This document shows, piece after piece, positions 1 to 9,667 of a DNA stretch of 64,000 nucleotides. The notes beneath the pieces are model-generated. The model was not told where the DNA came from, ran no database searches, and saw nothing but the letters and a program-made list of their open reading frames with translations. Source of the stretch: Flammeovirga sp. EKP202 (lineage in GTDB: Bacteria > Bacteroidota > Bacteroidia > Cytophagales > Flammeovirgaceae). The stretch covers positions 1 to 64,000 of the forward strand of contig NZ_JACVVP010000027.1 in NCBI RefSeq assembly GCF_014534745.1. The letters run 5' to 3'. Numbering within the stretch: the stretch's first letter is position 1; each line of letters begins with the position of its first letter. The position numbers and the translations under genes are program-made.

Positions 1-303
1 TCATTTTTCCATTGATGAAAAACGAAGCAAAAAATCTAGGCTTAGAAGTCAAAAGCTAAATTCCATTCCTCTCGCCTCAATGATTTTAAACTCGCTTTGC
101 TCAAACAAGAAAATCATTCTTAACGGCTTAATTCATGGAATTCTTCACGCTTTTCCCTTCAAGGCCGGGGGCGAGTACTACCAAACTAAAATGGTATAAA
201 GCTCACTGGCGCGAATGTTAAGCGTTAGCGTCATTCGTGTCTTTCAGATCATCAGAAATCTCCCGATTTCTATATAAATAACGAAAACTGAGTTTACAAT
301 GTG
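1..303 (+). repeat. Dispersed hairpin-rich repeat, copy 1 (subtype A, cut by window edge)
   Basis: This is the right-hand part of a repeat found seven times in the window. It shows the same order of blocks as the copies at 13268 and 39012: an AT hairpin around a GAAGC block, an AATGATTTT...AAAATCATT inverted pair, a CTTTTCCCTTCAAGGCCGGG block, a CGAATG...CATTCG hairpin, an AGAAATC...GATTTCT hairpin and the terminal block GTTTACAATGTG. The terminal block stops two bases before the stop codon of the lipid kinase gene. The left end lies outside the window. Confidence 0.85.
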
Positions 304-304
304 T

Positions 305-1183
305 TTAATCAATAATCACATTTAGATGATCTTCTTTTCTAATTTTAAAATTTAATGGAGTAGACCACTTTTTATGCTCTCCATCCTTGTGTCCCAAAAT
401 CTGACTTTTCTGAGTTGTGGAGTTAACCACGAAGTCATTTGATTTTAGGTTAATTTCTTTTGATACATTATTTTCTTTGAGGATTTGAACATCAAAGTTG
501 ATAAAATTATGAAGGGAGGGTTGGGCTGAAATTTTAGCTTTTCGGAGTCTTTCATTTAATTTTTTTGATGTAGTATCAAAGTCCATAGGATAAGATTGGG
601 CTTCTTTGTCTACAGAAATTGAAAATGCTTTTGAGGTGATTTTTTGACCATTTATATGAATTGTATATTCATTCTGTACTTGATTTTGCAATCCCATAAA
701 CTTAACCTTAAAGTAGTTTTTTAAAGTTCTGCTGTTGAATTGCATCAAACTATTGTTGTTTATCAAAGTATCAAACCCAATTCCTGCATTACAGAAAAAG
801 TATTGATCATTGATAAGTGGAGCATTAATATGAATTACCTTTTGATGATAAATTATTTTTATCGCTTTTTTAAGTCGAACAGGTATACCAAAGTGTTCGG
901 CTAGTCTATTCCTTGATCCACAAGGTATGATCCCAAAAATTTTATCTGTTCCAACTAACGCTTGTGCTACCTCATTCACTGTAGTGTCTCCACCAATAGC
1001 GACTATGATATCAAAATCATTTAATAAAGATTTTGCTAACGATGAGGCATGACCAGGATATTCAGTGTAGACAATATGTACGTTGATCCTCTTACTTGCT
1101 AACGCCTGTTGTGCAAGGTGTGCAGCTTTAATAGACGAACCATTACCAGATTTTGGGTTCGTAATCAAAATTATGTTAGGCAT
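305..1183 (-). CDS. Diacylglycerol-kinase-family lipid kinase with altered signature motifs
   Basis: The 292-residue protein has the DAGK catalytic fold of the YegS/BmrU/DgkB family, which phosphorylates lipids such as diacylglycerol with ATP at the membrane. It starts MPNIILITNPKSGNGSS, the typical first strand and phosphate loop, and later shows GIGFDT. Two key motifs differ from the family: the usual GGDGT reads GGDTT (about residue 64), and the usual PxGSGNxLAR-type block reads PCGSRNRLAE. These glycine replacements lie in the nucleotide-binding region, so catalysis may be changed or lost. The length is normal and the frame is open, so this is not an obvious pseudogene. The start is the ATG at 1183. 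The gene is alone on this strand, and its stop codon abuts a repeat copy. Confidence 0.8.
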   Translation of the reverse strand: MPNIILITNPKSGNGSSIKAAHLAQQALASKRINVHIVYTEYPGHASSLAKSLLNDFDIIVAIGGDTTVNEVAQALVGTDKIFGIIPCGSRNRLAEHFGIPVRLKKAIKIIYHQKVIHINAPLINDQYFFCNAGIGFDTLINNNSLMQFNSRTLKNYFKVKFMGLQNQVQNEYTIHINGQKITSKAFSISVDKEAQSYPMDFDTTSKKLNERLRKAKISAQPSLHNFINFDVQILKENNVSKEINLKSNDFVVNSTTQKSQILGHKDGEHKKWSTPLNFKIRKEDHLNVIID

Positions 1184-1460
1184 GATGAATTTGTTTTAAA
1201 ATAAGATTTTAAAAAATTACTTGTCCTTAACCATCAACCAGTTATTAAAAAAAGAATATAACGAAGCAGTCCCTCAGTCATGAGGTTATTATTCATAAGG
1301 TGTGATATAATTTCAGTTCATTCTGTAAGGTAATTCGGCAAATTTTATAGTCTTTATAGTCTTAAATTTCACACCACCAGTAGAATAGTAATCTTATTAA
1401 AGGTAAAGCTTGATTACATTTTTTATAGGTTAAGTTTCTATTTTCATAAATATATGAAAA

Positions 1461-1500
1461 AAACAGCATTTTCTCTTTTGATTCAGAAAAAATGCTGTTT
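1461..1500 (-). terminator. Rho-independent-type terminator of fabH
   Basis: An inverted repeat AAACAGCATTTT / AAAATGCTGTTT lies 28 bases beyond the fabH stop codon, followed on the minus strand by a T-rich run. The rest of the 1184-1527 gap shows no gene or other clear signal. Confidence 0.8.
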
Positions 1501-1527
1501 CTATAGTCTTAAAAGGAAATAATAGTC

Positions 1528-2517
1528 TTATTTACTATCATAAGCCCATTTGATGTAAAGAGATCCCCATGTGAATCCTCCACCAAAGGCCGCTAAAACT
1601 AGGTTATCACCTTTTTTAAATTTCTTTTCAAAATCCCATAAAACCAAAGGAATAGTGGCACCAGTAGTATTTCCATACTTTTCAATGTTGATACACACTT
1701 TTTCTTTCTCTAGTTTCATGCGTTTCGCAGTCGCATCAATAATTCTCAAGTTGGCTTGATGTGGGATAAGGTAAGCTACATCTTTTGCAGAAAGTTGATT
1801 TCTTTCTAAAATAGAAGCAGCGGCAGAAGCCATGTTTGTTACTGCGTGTTTAAAAACCGACTTACCGTCTTGGTAGAAGAAATGTTCGTTTTCAGCTAAA
1901 TGTTGTAATGACAGTGGATAAGCTGATCCTCTTTTTACATTTAATAGGTCTTTACCTGACCCATCCGAGTGTAGTACAGCATCCATTAGACCATACTCTT
2001 CACTTGGTTCAAGCAGAACTGCACCAGCACCATCCCCAAAAAGAATACATGTATTTCTATCAGTGTAGTCCATTACAGACGACATTTTATCTGCACCTAC
2101 CACTACAACTTTTTTATAGTTTCCTGACTTAATAAAGTTGGAAGCCATTTCTAAAGCATATATAAATCCTGAACAAGCTGCAGAAATATCAAAGCTCATA
2201 GCATTGGATTGAATTGCGTCACAGACAATATTAGCAGTAGAGATAAATCCCATATCTGGCGTTGACGTAGCACAAATCAGTAAGTCAATTTCTTCTCCTT
2301 TAGAATTTGTTTTTTCTAGCAATGCTTGTACGGCATTTATCGCAAGTGTTGAAGTACCTTTATTGTCTCCTTTTAAAATACGTCTTTCCTTAATTCCTGT
2401 TCGAGAAGTGATCCATTCATCACTAGTCTCCACCATTTGTTCTAAATCGTGGTTTGTTAATTTGTCTTCAGGAACCCAGCCTGCTACAGCGGTAATCGCA
2501 GCATTTATTGGACTCAT
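1528..2517 (-). CDS. fabH: Beta-ketoacyl-ACP synthase III (FabH)
   Basis: The 329-residue protein is a thiolase-fold KAS III. It condenses acetyl-CoA (or a branched acyl-CoA) with malonyl-ACP to start fatty-acid synthesis in the cytoplasm. The catalytic triad is visible: Cys115 in AACSGF, His253 in IPHQAN and Asn283 in YGNTTGA. The N-terminal EWITSRTGIKERR block and the C-terminal LVLAAFGGGFTWGS block are typical, and the length matches the family. No other fab genes adjoin it, so it appears to be a single-gene unit with its own terminator. Bacteroidota often carry several FabH paralogues, so a role in a special pathway cannot be excluded. Confidence 0.95.
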   Translation of the reverse strand: MSPINAAITAVAGWVPEDKLTNHDLEQMVETSDEWITSRTGIKERRILKGDNKGTSTLAINAVQALLEKTNSKGEEIDLLICATSTPDMGFISTANIVCDAIQSNAMSFDISAACSGFIYALEMASNFIKSGNYKKVVVVGADKMSSVMDYTDRNTCILFGDGAGAVLLEPSEEYGLMDAVLHSDGSGKDLLNVKRGSAYPLSLQHLAENEHFFYQDGKSVFKHAVTNMASAAASILERNQLSAKDVAYLIPHQANLRIIDATAKRMKLEKEKVCINIEKYGNTTGATIPLVLWDFEKKFKKGDNLVLAAFGGGFTWGSLYIKWAYDSK

Positions 2518-2732
2518 ACGTTTGGTTACTTTTATGGTAATTGTGTGTTAGGAAGAAAAAAAAAGCAGTACAATGGGGTACTGATTTTAATTAAGCTTCG
2601 ATGCAAAAAAAAGAATTTTTTTCGATTAAAGAAAAAATATCATTATATAAAGATGTTTTTTAGAGTTAATATTAAGGATAAAACTCAAACCATTGTGAAT
2701 GAATATTCACTTTAATGTAATGCGAAAAAAAT

Positions 2733-2770
2733 GGGCTATCTTCATAACATTCTACGAATGAAGATAGCCC
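2733..2770 (-). terminator. Terminator of lon
   Basis: A perfect 13-bp inverted repeat (GGGCTATCTTCAT / ATGAAGATAGCCC) lies 23 bases downstream of the lon stop codon. On the minus strand it is followed by a TTTTTTCGC run. Confidence 0.85.
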
Positions 2771-2793
2771 TTATTTTTAGTGCTTTTTAAGGC

Positions 2794-5259
2794 CTAATTT
2801 TCTTTTGGAAGGTGAAATTGAATCGGGTCTCCAACCTTACCTTTTAGAAGAGCAATGTCTAAAACTTCTTTTGCATCTTTAACAAAATGAAGAGTTAAAC
2901 CTTCTGTATATTTCTCTGGAATATCCTTCACATCTCTTTGGTTTCTCTCCGAGAAGATGATCTCTTTAATTCCAGCTCTTTTTGCCGCAAGTAGCTTTTC
3001 TTTAATACCACCTACAGGCAATACTTTACCTCTCAAAGTGATTTCACCGGTCATGGCCAATTTAGCTTTGACTTTACGTTGCGTAAAGATAGAAACCATA
3101 GACGTAAGCATCGTGATACCTGCTGAAGGTCCGTCTTTTGGAACAGCACCGGCTGGTACGTGAATATGCAAATCATAGTTTTCGAAAATTCTATAATCGA
3201 TATCATATACCTCCGCATTTGCTTTTAACCATGACAATGCCGTTGTTGCAGATTCTTTCATCACGTCACCTAACTGTCCCGAAAGTGTTAATCTGCCTTT
3301 TCCTCTATTCAGTGAGCTTTCAATAAATAAAATTTCACCACCAACAGAAGTCCATGCTAAACCAGTAACAACACCTGCATATTCGTTGTCTTGGTATGTT
3401 TCTCTTTCGAAAATTGGTGCACCGATGAATTTTATAATTTCATCTGGTCCAATCGTTTTCTTGTACTCTTCTTCAAGAGCAATAGATTTTGCAACCTTTC
3501 TAACAATAGAGCCTACAGTTCTTTCTAAACCACGAACACCAGATTCTCTAGTATAATTTTCGATTAAGAATTTTAAACCTTTAGCTGAAAGTGTAAAATC
3601 TTTTGCTTTTAAACCATGTTCCTTTCTTTGCTTAGGAATCAAATGTTTTTTAGCAATTTCCTCTTTCTCTTCAAATGTATAACCTGTAATCTCAATGATT
3701 TCCATACGGTCTCTTAAGGCAGGTTGTATCGTGTCTAAAGAGTTGGCTGTTGCAATAAACAATACTTTTGAAAGGTCGTATTCTACCTCTAAGTAGTTAT
3801 CTACAAAAGAGCTGTTTTGCTCAGGGTCCAACACTTCTAGAAATGCAGAAGAAGGATCTCCTCTGAAGTCTGCACCGATTTTATCAATCTCATCCAAAAT
3901 GAATACAGGGTTTGAAACACCTGACTTTTTGATACTCTGAATGATTTTGCCTGGCATAGCTCCTACATAGGTTTTACGGTGACCACGGATCTCCGTCTCG
4001 TCATGTAAACCACCTAATGAGATTCTATTGTATTCTCTACCTAACGCTTTTGCAATAGAGCGGCCAAGTGATGTTTTACCTACACCTGGAGGGCCATATA
4101 AACATAAGATAGGTCCTTTGATATCATTTTTTAATTTAAGAACAGCAAGGTATTCTAAAATACGCTCTTTTACTTTTTCTAAACCTTGGTGATCTTTATC
4201 TAAGATTTTTTGAGCATTTTTCAAGTCAAAAGAATCCTCCGTTAATTTATTCCAAGGAAGATCAAGCATAAACTCACAATAGTTCATTGATACAGCAAAA
4301 TCAGCTGCAGCAGGATTTGAACGTTGAAGTTTTGCTAATTCTTTAAAGAAATGTTCTCTAACGTTGTCAGGCCAATCTTTTTTAACAGCACGAGCCTTTA
4401 GTTCTTCAATTTCTTGATCAGGACCTTCCATTCCCAATTCACCTTGAAGCACTTTCATTTGCTGACGTAAATAATAATCACGTTGTTGTTGATCAATATC
4501 TACATTTGTCTTTCCAGCAATCTCATTTTTGATTTCCAAAACGTTCACTTCCTTATTCATCAACTTAAGGAGTTTCTCGATTTTGGTTTTACCTTCTGAG
4601 ATCTTAAGGATTTTTACTTTTTCCTTAACATCTGCAGTGATGTTTGTGGCAATGAAATTGGCTAAAAATTCTAAACCCTTGATATTCTCTAAAGCTAAAG
4701 AAGCTTCTTGAGGAATGTCGCGGTTTAAACTCAAAAGGTGATAAGCAGAATCTTTCAATGATGATTCTAAAGCTTTCTCTTGATCTGGCGTTATATTTTC
4801 AAAGTTCTCCTCTTTGATGGCAACGTTTCCTTTTAAATAAGGAGTTTGTGTTGTCACATCAATCAGTTCAACTTTACTTCTCGCTTGTGCTATGATTGTA
4901 CAGTTACCATCTGGTAATTGTAAGATTTTTACGATCTGAACAAGTGTACCAAATTTATGCATATCGTCAAAAGATGGATCTTCAACAGCGGCATCTTTTT
5001 GAGCGATTGCAGTGATAAATTGTTTTTTATCGTAAGCCTCCTCTACAAGTTTTAAGGATTTTTCTCTTCCGATGGTAATGGGTAAAATCACATTAGGGAA
5101 GAGTACCATATTTCTTAGTGGAAGTATGGGTACCTCAAGTTCTGTAATTCCGTCTAATTGATATTCGCTACTATCATCTTCAGCAATCACTGAAATCACA
5201 GCATCATTATTTATATTTGATAAAAGCCCTTGGGCTAATGTATCTTTTGTTTTTCTCAT
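2794..5259 (-). CDS. lon: ATP-dependent protease Lon
   Basis: This is a cytoplasmic AAA+ serine protease that degrades misfolded and regulatory proteins. The order is an N-terminal LON substrate-binding domain (VPILPLRNMVLFPNVILP), an AAA+ module with Walker A GPPGVGKT and a C-terminal S16 protease domain with PKDGPSAG (Ser712 counted from the chosen start) and GGIKEKLL (Lys755). The open frame extends to 5298, but I chose the second Met (MRKTKDT, 5259): the 13 residues upstream look untranslated and family members start near here. The resulting 821 residues is a normal length. It is transcribed divergently from the PorE-like gene, with its own terminator. I see no clear heat-shock operator upstream. 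Confidence 0.95.
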   Translation of the reverse strand: MRKTKDTLAQGLLSNINNDAVISVIAEDDSSEYQLDGITELEVPILPLRNMVLFPNVILPITIGREKSLKLVEEAYDKKQFITAIAQKDAAVEDPSFDDMHKFGTLVQIVKILQLPDGNCTIIAQARSKVELIDVTTQTPYLKGNVAIKEENFENITPDQEKALESSLKDSAYHLLSLNRDIPQEASLALENIKGLEFLANFIATNITADVKEKVKILKISEGKTKIEKLLKLMNKEVNVLEIKNEIAGKTNVDIDQQQRDYYLRQQMKVLQGELGMEGPDQEIEELKARAVKKDWPDNVREHFFKELAKLQRSNPAAADFAVSMNYCEFMLDLPWNKLTEDSFDLKNAQKILDKDHQGLEKVKERILEYLAVLKLKNDIKGPILCLYGPPGVGKTSLGRSIAKALGREYNRISLGGLHDETEIRGHRKTYVGAMPGKIIQSIKKSGVSNPVFILDEIDKIGADFRGDPSSAFLEVLDPEQNSSFVDNYLEVEYDLSKVLFIATANSLDTIQPALRDRMEIIEITGYTFEEKEEIAKKHLIPKQRKEHGLKAKDFTLSAKGLKFLIENYTRESGVRGLERTVGSIVRKVAKSIALEEEYKKTIGPDEIIKFIGAPIFERETYQDNEYAGVVTGLAWTSVGGEILFIESSLNRGKGRLTLSGQLGDVMKESATTALSWLKANAEVYDIDYRIFENYDLHIHVPAGAVPKDGPSAGITMLTSMVSIFTQRKVKAKLAMTGEITLRGKVLPVGGIKEKLLAAKRAGIKEIIFSERNQRDVKDIPEKYTEGLTLHFVKDAKEVLDIALLKGKVGDPIQFHLPKEN

Positions 5260-5720
5260 AAATTGAGTTTGTCTTGTCTTTATTATGCCTATCTGCACAA
5301 TCAGTATGGTTTGTATTATTCAATATTGTACCTAAATGGTAAATGCTGACATATTTTCATGCTCAACTGACAAAAGTGGCGCAACAATGGACGGTATATT
5401 ATTTTGAATTTCCCTACGACTGTACGGAAACAATTTTTTTTACGTTATATAAATATAGAGATGTTTCAGGTATGAAATTATCTTTTATGGTAAATGTACA
5501 AAAGTACTAACTCAAAATGACTTTATACTACTTCTTCTTATTATTATATTACAATTTTTGATTTCAAAAAACGTAGAATAGTACCACTTTTAGTGCTTTT
5601 TTTTAGCGTTATGCTTACAAAAAACAACAAAGAATCAAATTATGAACTATTTTTGATTTAAGTACTCAATTAAATTAACATCTTTGATTATCTTAAAAGA
5701 ATAGAGAGATAAGATAAACT
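5260..5720. other. Divergent intergenic region between lon and the PorE-like gene
   Basis: This 461-bp AT-rich region must hold the promoters of two divergent genes. I see no open reading frame worth calling. A TTTTTG block at 5650-5654 and CATCTTTG at 5679-5686 resemble the Bacteroidota -33/-7 promoter elements for the rightward gene, but the spacing is longer than usual, so I do not assign a promoter. Confidence 0.5.
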
Positions 5721-7814
5721 ATGGAAAAAACCTTCATTAGAAGCGGACTTAGTCTTTTATTCATCGTATTGTTGCTCATGCATAACCCAATATATGGACA
5801 AAGAAAAAAGAAAAAGAAGGCCGAATCACAAAATAAGGAACAACAAGACAGCGGACTGAAAATTTCTGAGTTTGAACCTACTTCAATTAATAAAGTAGTC
5901 AAACTGCCAGGATTAAAATTCCCGAATATAAATCGTATTCCATATTACAGAAACGACAAAGCTTTAGCTCAAATCTTAAGACTAGAAAGAAACAAACAAT
6001 GGGCTGAATACAGACAACTATTGTATACTTATGTCACTTCTTTTGGCATTCAAAATTTTTTAAAGAAAGAAGACATGGATCTGATTTGGCGATTGGCCAA
6101 AGTGTCAGAACATGCAGGTGATAGGGCATTGGCCAAAGAATCCTACAGACTTCTTCTTAGACATTATCGTGGTGATTTTTCAAAAGCATTGAAACATTAC
6201 GATAACTTAGTTTTATTCGAAAAACCACTATATGCCAACCTAGATGACTACTATCGGTTGGTAGATAAAAGAGCATTAATTGATACACTTCAACCACCTG
6301 AAGATGTATTGGTGGATATGGGAGGTCATGTGAACTCTCAATTTTCAGACTATGGAATGACATTAGGTGGCGAAGCTCAAAACAGGTTACTTTTTACAAG
6401 TAATAGAAGCGGTAGAGACACATCGGCTTTCAACAGACAGTTTAATCCTTCACATGCTAACGAGGATATTTTTGTATCCGAAAAGACTGAATTTGATATG
6501 TGGGGACCGGCTGAGTCATTTGATGAGATTAATACGAAATACAATGAAGGGTCACCATATCTTACAAAAGATGGAAATACTCTTTACTTTATTCGTTGTA
6601 TGACTCCTGATGGTTTTGGGGATTGTGATATTTATGTCTCTCAAAAAAATGAAGATGGCAGTTGGGGTAAACCTAAAAATATGGGTCCGGGTATTAATTC
6701 TTATGCTTGGGATTCTCATCCATCGCTGTCCATGACAGAGGATACTTTGTATTTTGCTTCTGACCGAAAGGGTGGTTTTGGTAATGCTGATATTTATTTT
6801 AGTGTAAAGAAAAAAGATGGTAACTGGGGTAAACCTAAAAATATAGGACCATTTATTAATTCGAGAGGAAGTGAATTGAGTCCTCATCCCCATGTGAAAT
6901 TTCCAGTTTTATATTTTAGCTCTTCATTAGGCATTATCAACTTCGGGGGCTTTGATATTTATAAATCTTACATCGTTAAAGGAGAGTTTACAGAACCTAA
7001 AAACGTGGGTCCTTTGGTCAATGGTCCTGGTGATGAGTATTATTTTGCAATCGATTCAGAGGCGAAGCAACTGTATTATGCAAAATCTAAGGTCAAAGGA
7101 GATCCAAACTTGGATTTACAATCTTTCCCGCTTCCCATGGAGGCAAAACCAAACAATACAGTACGTTTTTCTGGTAGAGTTGTAGAACCGACAACAGGTG
7201 AAGTTTTTAAAGGTGTAGTAACCATTATTGATTTATCGGATAGGGTAGAAGTAGCTCCAAAGGAAATTCGAGAAGATGGTTCTTTTGATTTTGAATTGGT
7301 CAACGAAAAGAAATACCTCTTGGTAATTGAAGGAGATAATTTTTTCCAGATTGAAGAAATATTTTTTGTGGAAGGAGATAGACATGTTCAAATACCTGCT
7401 ATTTCTGTCAACAGTTCCCTTTCATTTGCTTCCATTGATTTTGATCCTGGTAGTTCAAAGTTAAAACCTGAGATGGAAAACAATCTTCATTTAGTGGTTG
7501 ATTTTTTAGTTAAACATGAAAATTACAGATTGTTGGTGACTGGGCATACAGACTCAGATGGTAATTCAAAAGCCAATTTGAAATTATCAAAAGAAAGGGC
7601 AGAATCTATCCGTAGGTTTTTGATCAATTACGGTGAGATGGAAGACAATCGTGTAATTGCTGATGGTAAGGGAGATGATGACCCTATCATTATGAACCCT
7701 CAGAACGAAGATGAAAAACGCTTGAATAGAAGAGTAGAGTTTAAGATTTTCTTAGACGAATATAGAATTTCAGTTCCTGTAACAGATGATAATTTTGAGT
7801 GGAGTGATGACTAA
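5721..7814 (+). CDS. PorE-like envelope protein: TPR, PD40 repeats, CRD and OmpA domain
   Basis: The 697-residue exported protein has a signal peptide ending near IYGQ, then a basic RKKKKK stretch. A TPR-like helical part (about 80-190) follows, then PD40/WD40-like beta-propeller repeats with DIYVSQK and DIYFSVK signatures (about 205-450). A carboxypeptidase-regulatory-like beta-sandwich (about 470-560) comes next, and an OmpA C-terminal peptidoglycan-binding domain with GHTDSDGNSKANLKLSKERA ends it. This architecture is that of PorE, the periplasmic T9SS component that ties the PorK/PorN ring to peptidoglycan. The five T9SS cargos in the window fit that role. Unlike Porphyromonas PorE it shows no lipobox Cys. 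Other OmpA/PD40 proteins share this layout, so the PorE assignment is probable rather than certain. Confidence 0.8.
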   Translation: MEKTFIRSGLSLLFIVLLLMHNPIYGQRKKKKKAESQNKEQQDSGLKISEFEPTSINKVVKLPGLKFPNINRIPYYRNDKALAQILRLERNKQWAEYRQLLYTYVTSFGIQNFLKKEDMDLIWRLAKVSEHAGDRALAKESYRLLLRHYRGDFSKALKHYDNLVLFEKPLYANLDDYYRLVDKRALIDTLQPPEDVLVDMGGHVNSQFSDYGMTLGGEAQNRLLFTSNRSGRDTSAFNRQFNPSHANEDIFVSEKTEFDMWGPAESFDEINTKYNEGSPYLTKDGNTLYFIRCMTPDGFGDCDIYVSQKNEDGSWGKPKNMGPGINSYAWDSHPSLSMTEDTLYFASDRKGGFGNADIYFSVKKKDGNWGKPKNIGPFINSRGSELSPHPHVKFPVLYFSSSLGIINFGGFDIYKSYIVKGEFTEPKNVGPLVNGPGDEYYFAIDSEAKQLYYAKSKVKGDPNLDLQSFPLPMEAKPNNTVRFSGRVVEPTTGEVFKGVVTIIDLSDRVEVAPKEIREDGSFDFELVNEKKYLLVIEGDNFFQIEEIFFVEGDRHVQIPAISVNSSLSFASIDFDPGSSKLKPEMENNLHLVVDFLVKHENYRLLVTGHTDSDGNSKANLKLSKERAESIRRFLINYGEMEDNRVIADGKGDDDPIIMNPQNEDEKRLNRRVEFKIFLDEYRISVPVTDDNFEWSDD

Positions 7815-7895
7815 TTTTTGGAAAGTAGATGAATAACTTTCATATTTGACGAACTATAATATAATAAACACAATATTCATAATTGATTAACTGTC

Positions 7896-9137
7896 ATGGA
7901 ACAAGTAAAGTCTATCTCTTCGCAAGAAGCAATCGCTTTAGAGAAGAAATATGGTGCACACAACTATGCACCCCTACCTGTTGTATTAGAGAAAGGTGAG
8001 GGCGTTTTTGTATGGGATGTAGAGGGAAAGAAATACTATGATTTTCTTTCAGCTTACAGTGCAGTGAATCAAGGTCACGTTCATCCAAGAATCTTAGATG
8101 TTATGGTCAAGCAAGCTTCAAAGTTGACTTTGACATCAAGAGCTTTCTATTCAGATCAGTTAGGTATTGCCGAAAAAATGTTATGTGATACATTTGGTTT
8201 CGAAAGAGCAATCCTAATGAATACAGGTGCTGAAGGAAACGAAACGGCTATTAAGTTAGCAAGAAAGTGGGGTTACGAGAAGAAAGGTATTCCTGCAAAT
8301 GAGGCAATCATTGTAGGTGTAGAGAAAAACTTCCACGGTAGAACGACGACGATTATCTCAGCTTCAACAGATCCTGTTGCAACAACGAACTTCGGTCCGT
8401 TTATGCCAGGTTTCGAAATTGTACCTTATAATGATATTGCCGCTTTAGAAGAGGTATTACAAAACCCTAATGTTGCGGGTCTTTGGTTAGAACCTATTCA
8501 AGGTGAAGCAGGTGTTTACCTTCCTGAAGAAGGCTACTTGAAAAAAGCACAAGAACTTTGTAACCAACATAATGTATTATTTATGGTAGATGAAGTTCAA
8601 ACAGGTGTAGGTAGAACAGGTAAATTGTTAGCTTCAGATTATGAAGAAATCAAGCCGGATATGATCATCTTGGGTAAAGCTATTTCAGGTGGTTTCTATC
8701 CTGTATCTGCGGTTTTATCTTCAAATGAAGTAATGGATGTATTGAATCCTGGTGAACATGGTTCTACTTACGGTGGTAACCCATTAGCATGTGCAGTAAT
8801 GATGGAAGCTTTAAACGTACTGAAAGACGAAAAGCTAACTGAAAATGCGTATGACTTAGGGGTAATTTTCAGAGCGAAGATGGAGGAACTTTGTGGAAAA
8901 ACGGATTTATTAATTGGAGTAAGAGGTAAAGGTTTATTGAATGCTCTTTTAGTAAATGACACGGAGGAAAGTTCTACAGCTACAAAGTTGTGCTATGCTT
9001 TAATGGACAAAGGCCTTTTAGCAAAACCAACACATGGTAATATTATCCGTTTTGCGCCTCCTTTAGTAATTACTGAAGAGCAATTAATGGAATGTATCGC
9101 GATCATTGAAGAAGTAGTAATGACTTTTGAGAAGTAA
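7896..9137 (+). CDS. rocD: Ornithine aminotransferase (ornithine--oxo-acid transaminase)
   Basis: This 413-residue PLP-dependent class III aminotransferase transfers the delta-amino group of ornithine to 2-oxoglutarate. It links arginine/ornithine breakdown to glutamate and proline. The N-terminal KYGAHNYAPLPVVL block is characteristic of ornithine aminotransferases rather than of acetylornithine or GABA enzymes. PLP-binding features are present: FMVDEVQTGVGRTG, and Lys261 in ILGKAISGGFYPVSA as the Schiff-base lysine. Length is typical. It starts 81 bp after the PorE-like gene on the same strand, but no functional link is evident. A strong terminator follows. Confidence 0.95.
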   Translation: MEQVKSISSQEAIALEKKYGAHNYAPLPVVLEKGEGVFVWDVEGKKYYDFLSAYSAVNQGHVHPRILDVMVKQASKLTLTSRAFYSDQLGIAEKMLCDTFGFERAILMNTGAEGNETAIKLARKWGYEKKGIPANEAIIVGVEKNFHGRTTTIISASTDPVATTNFGPFMPGFEIVPYNDIAALEEVLQNPNVAGLWLEPIQGEAGVYLPEEGYLKKAQELCNQHNVLFMVDEVQTGVGRTGKLLASDYEEIKPDMIILGKAISGGFYPVSAVLSSNEVMDVLNPGEHGSTYGGNPLACAVMMEALNVLKDEKLTENAYDLGVIFRAKMEELCGKTDLLIGVRGKGLLNALLVNDTEESSTATKLCYALMDKGLLAKPTHGNIIRFAPPLVITEEQLMECIAIIEEVVMTFEK

Positions 9138-9161
9138 TTATTTCTATCAATAATATAGATC

Positions 9162-9200
9162 AAAAGGGCATCTGGTATTCAATTACTCGATGCCCTTTTT
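9162..9200 (+). terminator. Terminator of rocD
   Basis: AAAAGGGCATC pairs with GATGCCCTTTTT, giving a stem with a T-tract on both strands. It sits 25 bp after the rocD stop and just beyond the converging small gene at 9226, so it may serve both. Confidence 0.85.
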
Positions 9201-9225
9201 ATTTTTAGGCGATTTTTGAGCAAAA

Positions 9226-9456
9226 CTATTTTTTTCTGAAAATTTGATTTAATGTCTTTAGAAAATAATTAAAGGTGAACCCAGATAGGATTAGAATTAA
9301 ACTATAGCTTAAAAAATAAAAAAGGGATCTAGGGTAGAGTACTGTAAGGTGCATTTCTGGAAGAATTAAAAACAAAAAGCAAACAATAAGTATGATGAAG
9401 ATTAAACTTCCAAATTCAGTTTTTCCGAAAGCATCATTCTGTTTTTCTTGATTCAT
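9226..9456 (-). CDS. Small two-helix membrane protein, unknown function
   Basis: The 76-residue protein has a short polar start (MNQEKQNDAFGKTEFG), then two hydrophobic segments (about 17-36 and 44-64) separated by a short loop, and a basic tail ending IFRKK. This is a plausible two-pass inner-membrane protein. I recognise no family. The frame is bounded by a converging terminator downstream and a normal AT-rich gap upstream, and it overlaps no other gene. It could be an accidental frame in AT-rich DNA, but the ordered topology argues for a real gene. Confidence 0.55.
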   Translation of the reverse strand: MNQEKQNDAFGKTEFGSLIFIILIVCFLFLILPEMHLTVLYPRSLFYFLSYSLILILSGFTFNYFLKTLNQIFRKK

Positions 9457-9577
9457 TTTGATATTTATTAAAGGATGAATGGTTAGTTATAGAAAGATGG
9501 GAGTTGATGGTGTTATTGAGCCGAGTAAATCATTCTTTTTGTATTTATTCCTAGTTCAGGAAGTCTGTAAATCAAAG

Positions 9578-9630
9578 AAATAGGGACATAAATTCCGAAA
9601 TATTACACTTCAAAATCTATGCCCCTATTT
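9578..9630 (-). terminator. Probable terminator of the 9668 gene
   Basis: AAATAGGGaCATA pairs with TATGcCCCTATTT (one mismatch) 38 bases after the stop codon of the gene at 9668. The T-tract that follows on the minus strand is weak. Confidence 0.5.
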
Positions 9631-9667
9631 ATAAAGTAGATGGACTACTTCAATAGATGATATTCTA

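Noticed and set aside
6552-6893. 113-codon minus-strand frame inside the PorE-like gene
   Set aside because: It mirrors the PD40 repeats of the real gene, whose domains are clear.
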